A model generated the notes under the pieces. It made no database searches. It was not told where the DNA came from and was given only the letters and a program-made list of their open reading frames with translations. 64,000 bases of DNA, from NCBI RefSeq assembly GCF_042675645.1, contig NZ_JBHTJH010000017.1, positions 930,001 through 994,000 of the forward strand. The letters are read 5' to 3'. This document shows, one piece after another, positions 34,832 through 44,498 of the stretch (positions are counted from its first letter, which is position 1; every line of letters begins with the position of its first letter). The position numbers were made by a program, and so were the translations under genes. This stretch comes from Sungkyunkwania multivorans (GTDB lineage: Bacteria; Bacteroidota; Bacteroidia; Flavobacteriales; Flavobacteriaceae).

Positions 34832-35598
34832 TGTTGTTGTATTCGAATATCATAGGCGAGGGATCTCCGCTCCTAATTTTACACGGTTTTCTTGGGATGT
34901 CGGATAACTGGAAGACCCTAGGCAGAAAGTTCGCTGAGGAAGATTTTGAGGTGCATTTGATCGACCAGCGAAATCACGGGCGAAGTTTTCATCATGTGGA
35001 TTTTAACTATGAGCTATTGGTCGAGGACCTAAAATATTATATCGATCACCATCAACTTTTAAAGGTGAATCTGCTGGGACATTCTATGGGCGGAAAAACA
35101 GCCATGCTCTTTGCTGCCACCTATCCCGATCGTGTGGATAAATTGTTGGTCGCTGATATTGCACCGAAATTTTACCCTACGCACCACCAACAGATATTAG
35201 CGGGACTTTCGGCTTTGCACCTTGCTGATTTAAATAGTAGGAAGCTTGCAGACGAACTGCTTTCCAATTACGTTTCTGAATTAGGTATCAGGCAATTTTT
35301 ACTTAAAAATCTATATTGGAAAGAAAAAGAACGACTAGGATTGAGGGTCAATATAGAGGCACTTAAAGAACATGTTCACGAAGTGGGTGAGTCATTGCCT
35401 ATTGGGTCGGTCTTTGAAGGGGATACGTTGTTTTTAAGGGGTGATAGGTCTGAATATATTATAGCCTCTGATGAAACTGGAATTAGACAGCATTTTCCAA
35501 ATGCGGTCATTCAAACTATCGAGAATGCTGGACATTGGTTGCATGCGGAAAACCCAATAGCGTTCTCAGCACATGTGTTGCAGTTTCTAAATCGCTAA
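34831..35598 (+). CDS. Alpha/beta hydrolase (YbfF-like esterase)
   Basis: A 255-residue hydrolase with LILHGFLGMSDNW (oxyanion region), the nucleophile elbow LLGHSMGGKTAM (Ser), and NAGHWLHAENP (His). The acidic residue is likely in LRGDRSEYI. The fold fits short-chain acyl esterases such as YbfF; the natural substrate is unknown. It is translationally coupled to pdxJ. Confidence 0.9.
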   Translation: MLLYSNIIGEGSPLLILHGFLGMSDNWKTLGRKFAEEDFEVHLIDQRNHGRSFHHVDFNYELLVEDLKYYIDHHQLLKVNLLGHSMGGKTAMLFAATYPDRVDKLLVADIAPKFYPTHHQQILAGLSALHLADLNSRKLADELLSNYVSELGIRQFLLKNLYWKEKERLGLRVNIEALKEHVHEVGESLPIGSVFEGDTLFLRGDRSEYIIASDETGIRQHFPNAVIQTIENAGHWLHAENPIAFSAHVLQFLNR

Positions 35599-35719
35599 GG
35601 ACTGGCACAACTTGTAATATACAAATGAGACGCTGTGCCAAACATTGCGATATTGGGATTTTATCTTAATATTGGCGTTCTCAAAAAATACCATACTAAA
35701 TATTCAATTTCGACATATT

Positions 35720-36982
35720 ATGAAGAAACAACTTTTGTTAATGGCCATCGTACTCCTTAGCGCTTTGGCTTATGCTGGTGGATACCGTGTTGCGCTTCAG
35801 GGACAGAAGTCGCTTGCCATGGGGCATACGGGTGTCGCTGTTGTCAATAATGCCGAGATCGTGTTTTTCAATCCTGCGGGAATGGCATTTTTAGGCCAGA
35901 AATTCTCTGCGAGTATCGGGGTTACCCCGATCTTTTCTAATATACGATTCCAAAACGAGGAATTTGGATGGTCTACAGATGCCGAAAACCCTGTCGGAAC
36001 TCCCTTTTATGCATATGCCACATATAAGATAAACGATCATATCAGCGCTGGCCTTGGGATCTATACGCCGTACGGAAGTGGGGTCGAATATCCAGCCAAC
36101 TGGGAGGGTTCTCATCTATTGAACAGTATTGACTTGGCCGCTATTTTCGTGCAACCATCTATATCGATAAAACTTAGCGAAAAGTTGAGTATTGGTGGGG
36201 GTCCTATCTTAGCTTTAGGGAATGTCAATTTTAATCGCAACCTGAACAGGACACTTACTGATACCAATGGAAATAGGGCCAGTGTGTCCATTGAAGATAG
36301 TGGTATAACGGCATGGGGATACGCGGCTGGGGTCATGTTTCGTCCATCAGAAAAGGTTACCTTAGGGATAAATTATCGTTCAGAGATCATTATGGAGGTT
36401 ACCGACGGGAAGGCCGATTTTGAAAATATTCCTTCCAATCTGGAGAGTACGTTCGCAGATGGTACATTTTCGGCTGAACTCCCATTGCCAGCAGAGTTAT
36501 CCCTTGGAGTATCATATCAAATTACCACAAAGTGGCTTGTTGCTATGGAGATAAACAGGACATTTTGGGATGCTTACGAAAACTTAAATGTATTCTTTAG
36601 CAATGGCAGGGCATCGTTCAATCCGAGGAATTATCAAAATTCATCTGCATATCGCTTTGGGGTGCAATATGATGCCAATACAAAATTCACCTTCAGGGCA
36701 GGGTACTACTTTGATGAATCTCCCGTTCAGGAAGGTTATTTTGCTCCAGAGACTCCTCGGAACAACTCTGATAACTTCACCGGTGGTCTCACGTTCAAGA
36801 TCAATAACAAATGGGCCATCGATGCTTCATTCTTGTTCATTCACTTTGACGAGGTGGATGCTTCTTATGACTTTTTCGATACGGACGGTGAAGCGGGAGC
36901 TCCTTTTGATTATGTACCCTTTGGAGGGACCTACAAGAACAATGCCTTTATTCCTGGTATTGGTATAAGCTATAGCCTTTAG
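35720..36982 (+). CDS. OmpP1/FadL family outer membrane transporter
   Basis: A 420-residue beta-barrel with a signal peptide to about 19 (LAYAGG) and the FadL-type start YRVALQGQKSLAMGHTGVAV with NPAGMAFL. FadL proteins take up long-chain fatty acids and other hydrophobic compounds. ATG 35720 is chosen because it begins the signal peptide; an upstream TTG frame from 35645 adds no recognisable sequence. The GDSL lipoprotein gene follows after 26 bases, a pairing that suggests lipid hydrolysis coupled to fatty acid uptake. Confidence 0.9.
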   Translation: MKKQLLLMAIVLLSALAYAGGYRVALQGQKSLAMGHTGVAVVNNAEIVFFNPAGMAFLGQKFSASIGVTPIFSNIRFQNEEFGWSTDAENPVGTPFYAYATYKINDHISAGLGIYTPYGSGVEYPANWEGSHLLNSIDLAAIFVQPSISIKLSEKLSIGGGPILALGNVNFNRNLNRTLTDTNGNRASVSIEDSGITAWGYAAGVMFRPSEKVTLGINYRSEIIMEVTDGKADFENIPSNLESTFADGTFSAELPLPAELSLGVSYQITTKWLVAMEINRTFWDAYENLNVFFSNGRASFNPRNYQNSSAYRFGVQYDANTKFTFRAGYYFDESPVQEGYFAPETPRNNSDNFTGGLTFKINNKWAIDASFLFIHFDEVDASYDFFDTDGEAGAPFDYVPFGGTYKNNAFIPGIGISYSL

Positions 36983-37008
36983 TCTAACTACTTTAGAAAT
37001 TTACAACG

Positions 37009-38535
37009 ATGAATCATTCAAAATACATAAAGATCACGCTAGTTTTTACCATCGGACTCGGTCTTCTCTCCTGCGAACCAGAATTTGTCAACGAGGTACG
37101 AGACGGTGTTCAATACACCAGTGGAGATGCCGATTTCACCACCTTTGTTGCCTTAGGAAACTCTTTGACAGCTGGTTTTGCTGATGGTGCTTTGTATATA
37201 GATGGTCAACAGAATTCCCTACCCAATATCATGGCGGATCAATTTTCGCTCGTAGATGGCGGCGTCTTTGATCAACCATTAATGGCGGATAATCTTGGCG
37301 GATTAAAAGTTGGGGGAACTCAAGTGAGCGATAATAGATTGGTGTTGCGATTGAATCCCGATGGAACACCCCAAGGACCGGTGATATTGGAAGGCGATCC
37401 TACAACGGAAGCGACCAATATTCTAACAGGGCCGTTCAACAATATGGGGGTGCCAGGAGCAAAGAGCTTTCACTTAGTTGCAGACGGCTATGGGACATTA
37501 AATCCGTATTTTGGTAGATTTGCTTCAAGCGCAACGGCCTCTGTGCTCGATGATGCTTTGGCCCAAGACCCCACCTTTTTTATGCTTTGGATAGGGAATA
37601 ATGATGCTTTGGGATATGCGACATCTGGAGGTGACTTGGCATTGGACGAGCTTACGCCCGAAACAACTTTCAAGGCGGCTTACGATGCCGTTGCAGGAGC
37701 ATTGGCACAGGCGACGGAGGGTAAGGGTGTTGTGGCCAATTTACCTGATGTGACTTCTATTCCTTACTTTACAACCGTTCCTTTTGCACCACTGAGTCCT
37801 TTGGATCCAAATTTTGGACCTCAGATTCCAACATTGAACGCTACATTCGCTGAACTAAACGGTGCCTTCGCATTTTTGGGTGTTCCAGAGCGTTCGATTC
37901 AATTTTCTGAAACAGGCGCAAGTGCCGTTGTGATCAAAGATGAATCACTACCGGATATTTCTACGGCACTGACCCAGACATTGCAAGTCGGAGGTTTGGA
38001 TGCCACGACTGCTGCCGTCTTTGGGATGCTCTATGGGCAGACGAGGCAGGCGACGGCCGATGACCTTATGGTCTTGCCCAGTTCAAGAGTCATTGGTCAA
38101 GCAAATACAGATACGATTCAGCAATTGATTTCTCTGGGGCTTCCACAGGCGACTGCAGAACAATTGTCTATAAATGGCGTCACCTTTCCTTTAGAAGACA
38201 AGTGGGTGCTACTTCCTTCAGAACAGGAAGAGGTCGCTTCTGCGCACGCATTCTATAATCAGGTGATCGCCGATGCGGCGAATGGTTTGGATCTTGCCTT
38301 TGTCGATGCTAGGGCGCTATTATCACAGGTTGCCAATGGGGGTATAGCCATCGATGAAGGAGTTGTCACTTCAACCTTTGCCAGTGGCGGAGCATTCTCA
38401 TTAGATGGTGTGCATCCGACCGCAAGGGGCTATGCTTTAACGGCAAATGCCTTTATAGATGCGATCAATCAAAAATATGATGCGACGATTCCCAAGGTAA
38501 ATCCAGGAACCTTTACCACGATCTTTGTTGAATGA
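37009..38535 (+). CDS. SGNH/GDSL-type lipolytic lipoprotein
   Basis: A 508-residue protein with a lipobox LLSC22. SGNH blocks are visible: block I VALGNSLTAG with catalytic Ser52 (GNS in place of GDS), block III LWIGNNDALG, and block V LDGVHPTARGYAL with the Asp/His pair. Probably an outer-membrane-anchored esterase or lipase. Co-transcription with the FadL-like gene is likely. Confidence 0.88.
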   Translation: MNHSKYIKITLVFTIGLGLLSCEPEFVNEVRDGVQYTSGDADFTTFVALGNSLTAGFADGALYIDGQQNSLPNIMADQFSLVDGGVFDQPLMADNLGGLKVGGTQVSDNRLVLRLNPDGTPQGPVILEGDPTTEATNILTGPFNNMGVPGAKSFHLVADGYGTLNPYFGRFASSATASVLDDALAQDPTFFMLWIGNNDALGYATSGGDLALDELTPETTFKAAYDAVAGALAQATEGKGVVANLPDVTSIPYFTTVPFAPLSPLDPNFGPQIPTLNATFAELNGAFAFLGVPERSIQFSETGASAVVIKDESLPDISTALTQTLQVGGLDATTAAVFGMLYGQTRQATADDLMVLPSSRVIGQANTDTIQQLISLGLPQATAEQLSINGVTFPLEDKWVLLPSEQEEVASAHAFYNQVIADAANGLDLAFVDARALLSQVANGGIAIDEGVVTSTFASGGAFSLDGVHPTARGYALTANAFIDAINQKYDATIPKVNPGTFTTIFVE

Positions 38536-38692
38536 TCGTAAGCTACATTAGATGGTATGAGAGACCTCAATTATTTTGATAAAAAATCTAATCTCGATAA
38601 TTTCTTCACTTGAACTATTCAAATTTGGGTGAGGGCTGTACTTTAAGAATGACTCGCTATTTTTTGTATCTTAGATTTTAAACAGACCGACC

Positions 38693-39040
38693 ATGAAATT
38701 TATATTGAAACTGTTACTTACGGCGCTCATTGTGGTAGCGTTATCTAAATTATTGCCTGGAATCTTTGTAGACGGATACGTAACTGCCATCATTGTGGCA
38801 TTGGTTCTAGGACTTCTCAATTTTATCGTGAAGCCCATCCTGATTATCTTGACCTTGCCAATCACCCTACTTACTTTGGGGCTTTTTCTGCTTGTTATCA
38901 ATGGTCTCATCATCGTTATTTGCGATAAGTTCATCAATGGTTTTTCGGTTGAGAACATTTGGTGGGCCATTTTGTTCAGCTTGCTTCTTTCGATAGCCCA
39001 GTCCATCTTTTTTTCACTGCTCAAGGAAGAAAAAAAGTAG
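38693..39040 (+). CDS. Phage holin family IV / YvlD-like small membrane protein
   Basis: A 115-residue protein with four hydrophobic helices (about 4-22, 27-48, 53-78, 86-108). The pattern LNFIVKPILIILTLPITLLTLGLFLLVINGL is typical of this family. Despite the database name, chromosomal members are not phage holins; YvlD relatives are linked to envelope stress. No phage genes are nearby. Confidence 0.88.
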   Translation: MKFILKLLLTALIVVALSKLLPGIFVDGYVTAIIVALVLGLLNFIVKPILIILTLPITLLTLGLFLLVINGLIIVICDKFINGFSVENIWWAILFSLLLSIAQSIFFSLLKEEKK

Positions 39041-39065
39041 TCTAAAATACAGAAGGTCGAAATAC

Positions 39066-39096
39066 TTGGCTGGCAAGCAAAAAAGTGGTACTTTTG
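39066..39096 (+). promoter_or_regulatory. Promoter of tig
   Basis: TTG (39066-39068), exactly 20 bases, then TACTTTTG (39089-39096), a perfect match to the Bacteroidota consensus. The predicted start near 39102 gives a 30-base leader. Confidence 0.85.
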
Positions 39097-39131
39097 CATG
39101 CCAAAATTTGAATGTTTTAAATGTTAGATTC

Positions 39132-40454
39132 ATGAATATCACAAGAGAGAATATCGATGCCCTAAATGCTGTTGTAAAGGTAGATATCGCAAAAGAAGAC
39201 TACTCTGATAAGGTAGCCGAAATTCTTAGTAACTATCGCAAGTCTGCTAATATTCCTGGTTTCAGGAAAGGTCAGGTTCCAATGGGGCTGGTGAAGAAGC
39301 AATATGGCAGAGCGGTGATGGTGGATGAGGTCAATAAACTACTTCAAGATTCCTTGAATAAATATTTGGTCGAAGAAAAACTCGACGTATTAGGAAATCC
39401 ACTTCCAAAACCACAGGACGATATTAACTGGGATGCTGATGATTTCTCTTTTGAGTTTGAATTGGGTCTTGCGCCGAACTTCGAAGTTAAATTGAAAGGA
39501 AAGAAGGCCATTACACAATATCATATCGTTGCCGACAAAAAGATGGTCGACGAGCAGGTAGAGCGCATTCAAAAACAATATGGGAAGTTGGTGAGCAAAG
39601 ATGAGGCAGCCTTGGGTGATGAACTCACAGGTACTTTTACCAATAGCGAAAAGGGGATTGATAATACCACCACAATTTCTTTGGATAAGATCAAAGGAAA
39701 GCGAAACCAGAATAAATTTGTTGGCGCCAAGGTCGATGACGTGATCACTTTTAAGACCAAAGGGTTGTTTGCAGATGATCATGATCTGATGCAAGCGCTA
39801 AAAGTATCACATGACGAGGCACACGACCTAGATATTGAGGTGACCTTTACGGTTAGCGAGATCAATACCCGCGAACTAGCAGATCTGGACCAAGAATTAT
39901 TTGATAAGTTGTTCGGTCCAGGAAATGTGAAGTCGGTTACCGAACTTAAAGAGCGAATCAAGGCTGATGCCGAGCGACAGTTTGCACAACAGGCAGAACA
40001 AAAGCTTTTGAATGATGTTACCGAGTACTTGATCGATAGCACCAAGTTTGATCTACCAGCAGAATTTTTAAAGAAGTGGATCAAAGCAACTGGTGAAGAG
40101 CCTTTAACAGACGACCAGGCAAGCGAGGAGTATGAAAAGTCAGAGAAAGGGCTTCGCTATCAGTTGATCGAAGGAAAATTGATCCAGGAGCATGATCTTC
40201 AGATCAAATTTGAGGAGCTGAAAGCGTATGCGATGGAAATGATCAAAGGACAGATGGCGCAATTTGGCCAGTTGAATCCTGCAGAAAAGGAACTGGAGGA
40301 CATTGCAGCACGTATTCTTGGGAATCAAGAAGAAGTGAAACGATTGTCCGAGCAATTGATGAGTCAAAAAATGCTCTCACTTTTCAAAGAAAAAGCAAAT
40401 TTGAAGGTAAAAGAGATCACTTACGAAAACTTCGTTAAAGAAGTTTATGGCTAG
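39132..40454 (+). CDS. tig: Trigger factor
   Basis: A 440-residue ribosome-associated chaperone. The N-terminal ribosome-binding domain has the signature NIPGFRKGQVPMGLVKKQYG (G-F-R-x-G-x-x-P), followed by an FKBP-like domain (about 150-245) and the helical C-terminal arms. ATG 39132 is chosen because it starts the conserved domain and the promoter lies between it and the upstream TTG. It heads the conserved tig-clpP-clpX set but ends in its own terminator. Confidence 0.95.
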   Translation: MNITRENIDALNAVVKVDIAKEDYSDKVAEILSNYRKSANIPGFRKGQVPMGLVKKQYGRAVMVDEVNKLLQDSLNKYLVEEKLDVLGNPLPKPQDDINWDADDFSFEFELGLAPNFEVKLKGKKAITQYHIVADKKMVDEQVERIQKQYGKLVSKDEAALGDELTGTFTNSEKGIDNTTTISLDKIKGKRNQNKFVGAKVDDVITFKTKGLFADDHDLMQALKVSHDEAHDLDIEVTFTVSEINTRELADLDQELFDKLFGPGNVKSVTELKERIKADAERQFAQQAEQKLLNDVTEYLIDSTKFDLPAEFLKKWIKATGEEPLTDDQASEEYEKSEKGLRYQLIEGKLIQEHDLQIKFEELKAYAMEMIKGQMAQFGQLNPAEKELEDIAARILGNQEEVKRLSEQLMSQKMLSLFKEKANLKVKEITYENFVKEVYG

Positions 40455-40485
40455 GATCTTTAAAAAATAATTGTACTATCTTTAA

Positions 40486-40518
40486 GGCGTTAAAAACAAT
40501 CGTTTTTAACGCCTTTTA
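40486..40518 (+). terminator. Terminator of tig
   Basis: GGCGTTAAAAAC (40486-40497) pairs perfectly with GTTTTTAACGCC (40502-40513) around AATC, followed by TTTT. It lies 26 bases before the clpP ATG, so clpP is reached by read-through or a promoter I could not resolve. Confidence 0.85.
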
Positions 40519-40543
40519 TCGTTTAAAAATCTTAAAATTCAAC

Positions 40544-41218
40544 ATGAATTACAGTAAGGAATTTGAAAAATATGCGACCGGTCATCATGGGGTGAGCAGT
40601 ATGTACTATGATAAGATAGTGAGCTCTATGTATCCCGTTGGCCTAACTCCAAATATCATTGAGGAGCGCCAGATGAATGTTGTGGCGATGGACGTGTTTT
40701 CACGTTTAATGATGGACCGCATCATCTTTATGGGCACCGCTATCAATGATCAGGTGGCCAATATCATTCAAGCGCAATTATTGTTCTTGGCCAGCGTGGA
40801 TTCGTCCAAGGACATCAGTATCTACATCAACTCTCCAGGCGGTAGCGTGTATGCCGGACTTGGAATTTATGATACGATGCAATTCATAAAGCCAGATGTT
40901 GCTACGATATGTACTGGAATGGCTGCCTCGATGGGGGCTGTATTACTATGTGCAGGTGAAAAGGGAAAGCGTTCTGGTCTTACACATTCTAGGGTGATGA
41001 TACATCAACCACTAGGAGGTGCTCAGGGACAGGCCTCCGATATCGAAATTACAGCGAGAGAGATCCTGAAACTAAAGGACGAATTATATCAGATCATCGC
41101 CAAGCATTCGGGCCAGACATTCGAAAAGGTCTATGATGACAGTGATAGGGATTACTGGATGAAAGCTGAAGAGGCCAAGAATTATGGCATGATTGATGAG
41201 GTTTTAATTAGAGATTGA
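40544..41218 (+). CDS. clpP: ATP-dependent Clp protease proteolytic subunit
   Basis: A 224-residue serine protease of the ClpXP system. Catalytic Ser lies in TGMAASMGAVLL and His in SRVMIHQPLGGAQG; the Asp is in the C-terminal part near YDDSDRDYWM. It forms a tetradecamer fed by ClpX, encoded 28 bases downstream. Confidence 0.97.
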   Translation: MNYSKEFEKYATGHHGVSSMYYDKIVSSMYPVGLTPNIIEERQMNVVAMDVFSRLMMDRIIFMGTAINDQVANIIQAQLLFLASVDSSKDISIYINSPGGSVYAGLGIYDTMQFIKPDVATICTGMAASMGAVLLCAGEKGKRSGLTHSRVMIHQPLGGAQGQASDIEITAREILKLKDELYQIIAKHSGQTFEKVYDDSDRDYWMKAEEAKNYGMIDEVLIRD

Positions 41219-41246
41219 GAAGCGATTTATATAAAAAAAGGATAGC

Positions 41247-42479
41247 ATGTCGAAAGAAGAGTTAGAATGTTCATTCTGTGGGCGTAAGAAGCCAGAGACC
41301 AATCTATTGATTGCTGGGCTGGACGCGCATATATGCGACCGGTGTATTGAGCAAGCCCATGGGATTGTTTTGGAAGAATCAAAACAATCAAAGAACACTG
41401 AGCTTTCCTCTGAACTTATTCTTAAGAAGCCTCAAGAGATCAAGGCATTTTTAGATGAATTTATCATTGGGCAAGAGGCCACCAAAAAAGTGATGTCCGT
41501 GGCAGTCTATAATCATTATAAAAGATTATTGCAGCCCGCCAGCAATGATGACATAGAAATTCAAAAGAGCAACATAGTAATGGTTGGCCAAACTGGTACA
41601 GGAAAGACCCTAATGGCCAAGACTGTCGCAAAGATGCTCAACGTCCCTCTGGCTATCGTAGATGCTACCGTGTTGACCGAGGCAGGTTATGTCGGTGAAG
41701 ATGTGGAAAGTATTCTAACACGCTTGCTTCAAGCGGCTGATTACAATCTCGAAAAAGCAGAGCGCGGTATCGTTTTTATCGATGAGATCGATAAGATCGC
41801 ACGAAAAAGCGACAACCCATCGATCACTAGAGATGTATCTGGAGAAGGAGTTCAGCAGGCATTGTTGAAACTCCTAGAGGGAACCGTGGTGAATGTACCA
41901 CCAAAAGGCGGTAGAAAACATCCAGATCAAAAGTTCATCGAAGTAAATACCGAGAATATTCTCTTCATAGCTGGGGGTGCTTTTGATGGTATCGATAGAA
42001 TTATCACCAAACGTTTGAATATGCAAGCTGTAGGATATATCGCTTCGATAAGCGAGGATGCGGTCGATCAAGATAACCTCTTGCAGTATATCATCCCAAA
42101 AGACCTGAAAGAGTTTGGGTTGATTCCTGAGATCATCGGTCGTTTGCCAGTATTGACGCATATGAATCCTTTAGACAACAAAACACTAAGGGCAATTCTT
42201 ACCGAACCAAAGAACGCGATCATCAAACAGTACGAGAAGCTCTTCGCTATGGATAACATAGACTTTAGCATCACCGATGGCGCCTTGGAATATATCGTAG
42301 AGAAAGCTGTGGAGTATAAGCTGGGAGCCCGAGGGTTGAGGTCGCTCTGTGAGACCATCCTTACCGATGCTATGTTTGAAATGCCTGGAAATGATGAGAC
42401 CATTTTAAAAGTGACCAAGTCGTACGCAGAGCAGAAACTTACCAAATCTGCCATTAAGAAACTCAAGGCAGTCTCCTAG
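41247..42479 (+). CDS. clpX: ATP-dependent Clp protease ATP-binding subunit ClpX
   Basis: A 410-residue AAA+ unfoldase. The N-terminal zinc domain has two CxxC pairs (ECSFCGRKK and HICDRCIEQ), Walker A is GQTGTGKT, Walker B is IVFIDEIDKI, and the C-terminal small domain has KLGARGLRSLCE. It unfolds tagged proteins and passes them to ClpP. Confidence 0.97.
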   Translation: MSKEELECSFCGRKKPETNLLIAGLDAHICDRCIEQAHGIVLEESKQSKNTELSSELILKKPQEIKAFLDEFIIGQEATKKVMSVAVYNHYKRLLQPASNDDIEIQKSNIVMVGQTGTGKTLMAKTVAKMLNVPLAIVDATVLTEAGYVGEDVESILTRLLQAADYNLEKAERGIVFIDEIDKIARKSDNPSITRDVSGEGVQQALLKLLEGTVVNVPPKGGRKHPDQKFIEVNTENILFIAGGAFDGIDRIITKRLNMQAVGYIASISEDAVDQDNLLQYIIPKDLKEFGLIPEIIGRLPVLTHMNPLDNKTLRAILTEPKNAIIKQYEKLFAMDNIDFSITDGALEYIVEKAVEYKLGARGLRSLCETILTDAMFEMPGNDETILKVTKSYAEQKLTKSAIKKLKAVS

Positions 42480-42526
42480 CGAAAGAAGAAGTATTCGTTA
42501 ATATTGTATCTAACAAGCGAATAAAC

Positions 42527-42564
42527 AAAGAGGCGTTCATTTTTACATGAACGCCTCTTTTTGT
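42527..42564. terminator. Bidirectional terminator between clpX and the OmpA-family gene
   Basis: AAAGAGGCGTTCAT (42527-42540) pairs perfectly with ATGAACGCCTCTTT (42547-42560) around TTTTAC, with a T run on each strand. Confidence 0.9.
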
Positions 42565-42602
42565 CTATAGATTGGTTTGGTTGGTTGTCTATGGTTGTAA
42601 AA

Positions 42603-44246
42603 TCACATGTTTAGCACAACAAACTCTACACGTCTATTCTCTTTATGCATCGTTTCATTGCAGCCTTTCTTACAGGTATGTACAGGTCTTGATTCTCCGT
42701 GTCCTACTGCAATGATCCTATTCTGGTCGATTCCTTTAGAGATAAGATAATCCAAGGTAGCTTTTGCACGTTTTTCTGAAAGTGTCTGATTGTAAGCATC
42801 GGTACCTCTCGCATCGGTATGCGCATCTATCTGGATATTCATCAATGGGTATTGATTCAGAATATTGGCAATTTTATTTAATGTCAATGTAGACTCGTCC
42901 TTGATATTGGCCTTGTCAAAATCAAAATAGATCTGTTCTACTTCGATGATGGTCTTATCAGCTAGGGACACGATCTCCGCATCTTTTTGCTCCATCTGTA
43001 ACGCTTCTTCAAAAGTATGGCGGTCACCTCGATCGCTTTCAAAATAGGTCTTAAGATCCTTATAGCCATCTTTGGAAGCCTCTATGGTATACGAGTTGTA
43101 AGGAATGATACCTAGGTCGATATAACCGTTTTTGTCGGTCAGGGCCTCTCTCACCACTCTTCCATATGCATCCTTTACCAACACCTTGGCATTCGGAAGT
43201 GGCATGTCTGTATTAAATTCAACAGCTCTCAATGTAAGTCTTTGTGTAACACGCTCTCTTACAAAATGATAGATGTCGTCACCACCTTTTCCACCATCTC
43301 TATCAGAGGTGAAGAAGCCGGTAGCCGTGAGGTCCATCATAAAGGCGATGTCATCAGACACACTATTGATGGAACTTCCCATATTTACTGGAAAATTATA
43401 TGTGCCATCATTGGTGATCTTACTTTCAAAGATGTCCATACCTCCCATATTATAGTGGCCGTCAGATGAGAAGTATAAGGCTCCATTGTCTTCTGCTATA
43501 TACGGATATTTCTCGTCTTTTGTGGTGTTGATGTTCTTTCCTAGATTGATAGGCTTGGAGAACGTACCGTCTTCTTGCATCACTACTTTGAAAATATCGT
43601 AACCTCCTAAAGTGCCTGGCATATTCGAAGCAAAGTACAAGGTGTTTTCATCGAGTGAAAGTGCAGGATTTTCGTAAGTGAACCCATCTAGATTGAACTC
43701 CATCTTTTCGAAATTGGTCCATTGATAATTTACCAATTCTGCTCTGTAGATCTTTTGCTTATAGTCATCCGCTTCATCACTTCGACTAAAAAATATGATC
43801 GACTGGTCTCTATTGAAGGTCGCGTCCGCTTCGTGCTCTTGTCTTGTGTTTAAAACCCTTGAAAAGTTCTGACTCTTTAAGGCTTCTCCGTAAAAGTCGA
43901 TCTCAGCACAATAAAGGTCCTCAAAACCTTCGCCGGTCCTTTTATCTTTTTTAGCGTAGAATGCTCCGATTTTCTTTGAAGAAGCATAAATGAGCTTCTT
44001 GCGGAAGAAAGAAGTGCTGTGCTCACCATATTTGGTGTTCACCTCTAGATTCTTTACGTTGTATTTGAATCCGTTTGGATCCAATTCTCGGATGATCTCG
44101 GCGCTAGCGGAAGGGGCATAGACACCAAAAGGACTCAACGTTGCTTCTGCAGTGAATTCCTGAACGGGTCCTTGGGCAAATAGGGTAGGTAAACTTGTGA
44201 CAATTATTGCAAGGGGCAGTGCAACGTTTAAGAGGAAATTCTTCAT
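42603..44246 (-). CDS. OmpA family protein with PD40 (WD40-like) repeats
   Basis: A 547-residue envelope protein: signal peptide (to about 24, TLFAQ), beta-propeller PD40 repeats (about 150-330; ALSLDENTLYFASNMPG, KYPYIAEDNGALYFSSDGH), a carboxypeptidase-regulatory-like domain (about 335-405), and a C-terminal OmpA peptidoglycan-binding domain (about 430-545; IDAHTDARGTDAYNQTLSEKRA). The architecture resembles PorE-like proteins of the type IX secretion system, but without a TPR region, so that role is uncertain. A 21-base-period repeat array lies upstream. Confidence 0.88.
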   Translation of the reverse strand: MKNFLLNVALPLAIIVTSLPTLFAQGPVQEFTAEATLSPFGVYAPSASAEIIRELDPNGFKYNVKNLEVNTKYGEHSTSFFRKKLIYASSKKIGAFYAKKDKRTGEGFEDLYCAEIDFYGEALKSQNFSRVLNTRQEHEADATFNRDQSIIFFSRSDEADDYKQKIYRAELVNYQWTNFEKMEFNLDGFTYENPALSLDENTLYFASNMPGTLGGYDIFKVVMQEDGTFSKPINLGKNINTTKDEKYPYIAEDNGALYFSSDGHYNMGGMDIFESKITNDGTYNFPVNMGSSINSVSDDIAFMMDLTATGFFTSDRDGGKGGDDIYHFVRERVTQRLTLRAVEFNTDMPLPNAKVLVKDAYGRVVREALTDKNGYIDLGIIPYNSYTIEASKDGYKDLKTYFESDRGDRHTFEEALQMEQKDAEIVSLADKTIIEVEQIYFDFDKANIKDESTLTLNKIANILNQYPLMNIQIDAHTDARGTDAYNQTLSEKRAKATLDYLISKGIDQNRIIAVGHGESRPVHTCKKGCNETMHKENRRVEFVVLNM

Positions 44247-44285
44247 TACTGATTAAAAATAAAGTTATTGGTTATAAGTGCGTTG

Positions 44286-44293
44286 TAAAAGTA
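44286..44293 (-). promoter_or_regulatory. Possible -7 element of the OmpA-family gene
   Basis: TACTTTTA on the minus strand (44293-44286) is one base off TAnnTTTG, with no TTG at the expected distance. It would give a leader of about 35 bases. Confidence 0.35.
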
Positions 44294-44361
44294 AGAGTTG
44301 AAAAGTCCTTTCACTTTTTTATTTGATTAACATGAAAAAAATATCGATGAAATGCACATGC

Positions 44362-44410
44362 CACCACATAAATTTATGGTTTCACCACAAAAAAGAAAAG
44401 GTTCACCACA
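44362..44410. repeat. Three CACCACA direct repeats with a 21-bp period
   Basis: CACCACA occurs at 44362-44368, 44383-44389 and 44404-44410, each exactly 21 bases after the previous one. On the minus strand, the sense strand of the OmpA-family gene downstream, copies two and three read TGTGGTGAA. The array is about 115-165 bases upstream of that gene's ATG. Direct repeats two helical turns apart suggest cooperative regulator binding, as known for LytTR-type proteins. Confidence 0.55.
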
Positions 44411-44498
44411 TTTTGTAAGAAAATACTTTAAAAATATAATGAGATAAGAAGTATCAAGGATGCTCGTAAAAAAACAGCCTCAAAACGTTGATTATCAA

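Noticed and set aside
35645..35719. An upstream extension of the FadL gene from TTG.
   Set aside because: It would place 25 non-conserved residues before a normal signal peptide beginning at ATG 35720.
38693..39040. Prophage remnant suggested by the holin-family gene.
   Set aside because: The protein is of the chromosomal YvlD-like type and no other phage gene, integrase or attachment repeat is near.
39128..39137. A perfect ATTCATGAAT at the tig start codon.
   Set aside because: It arises from ATT-C-ATGAAT around the initiation codon downstream of a complete consensus promoter; regulation from this place is unlikely, and it shows that the 10-mer can occur by chance.
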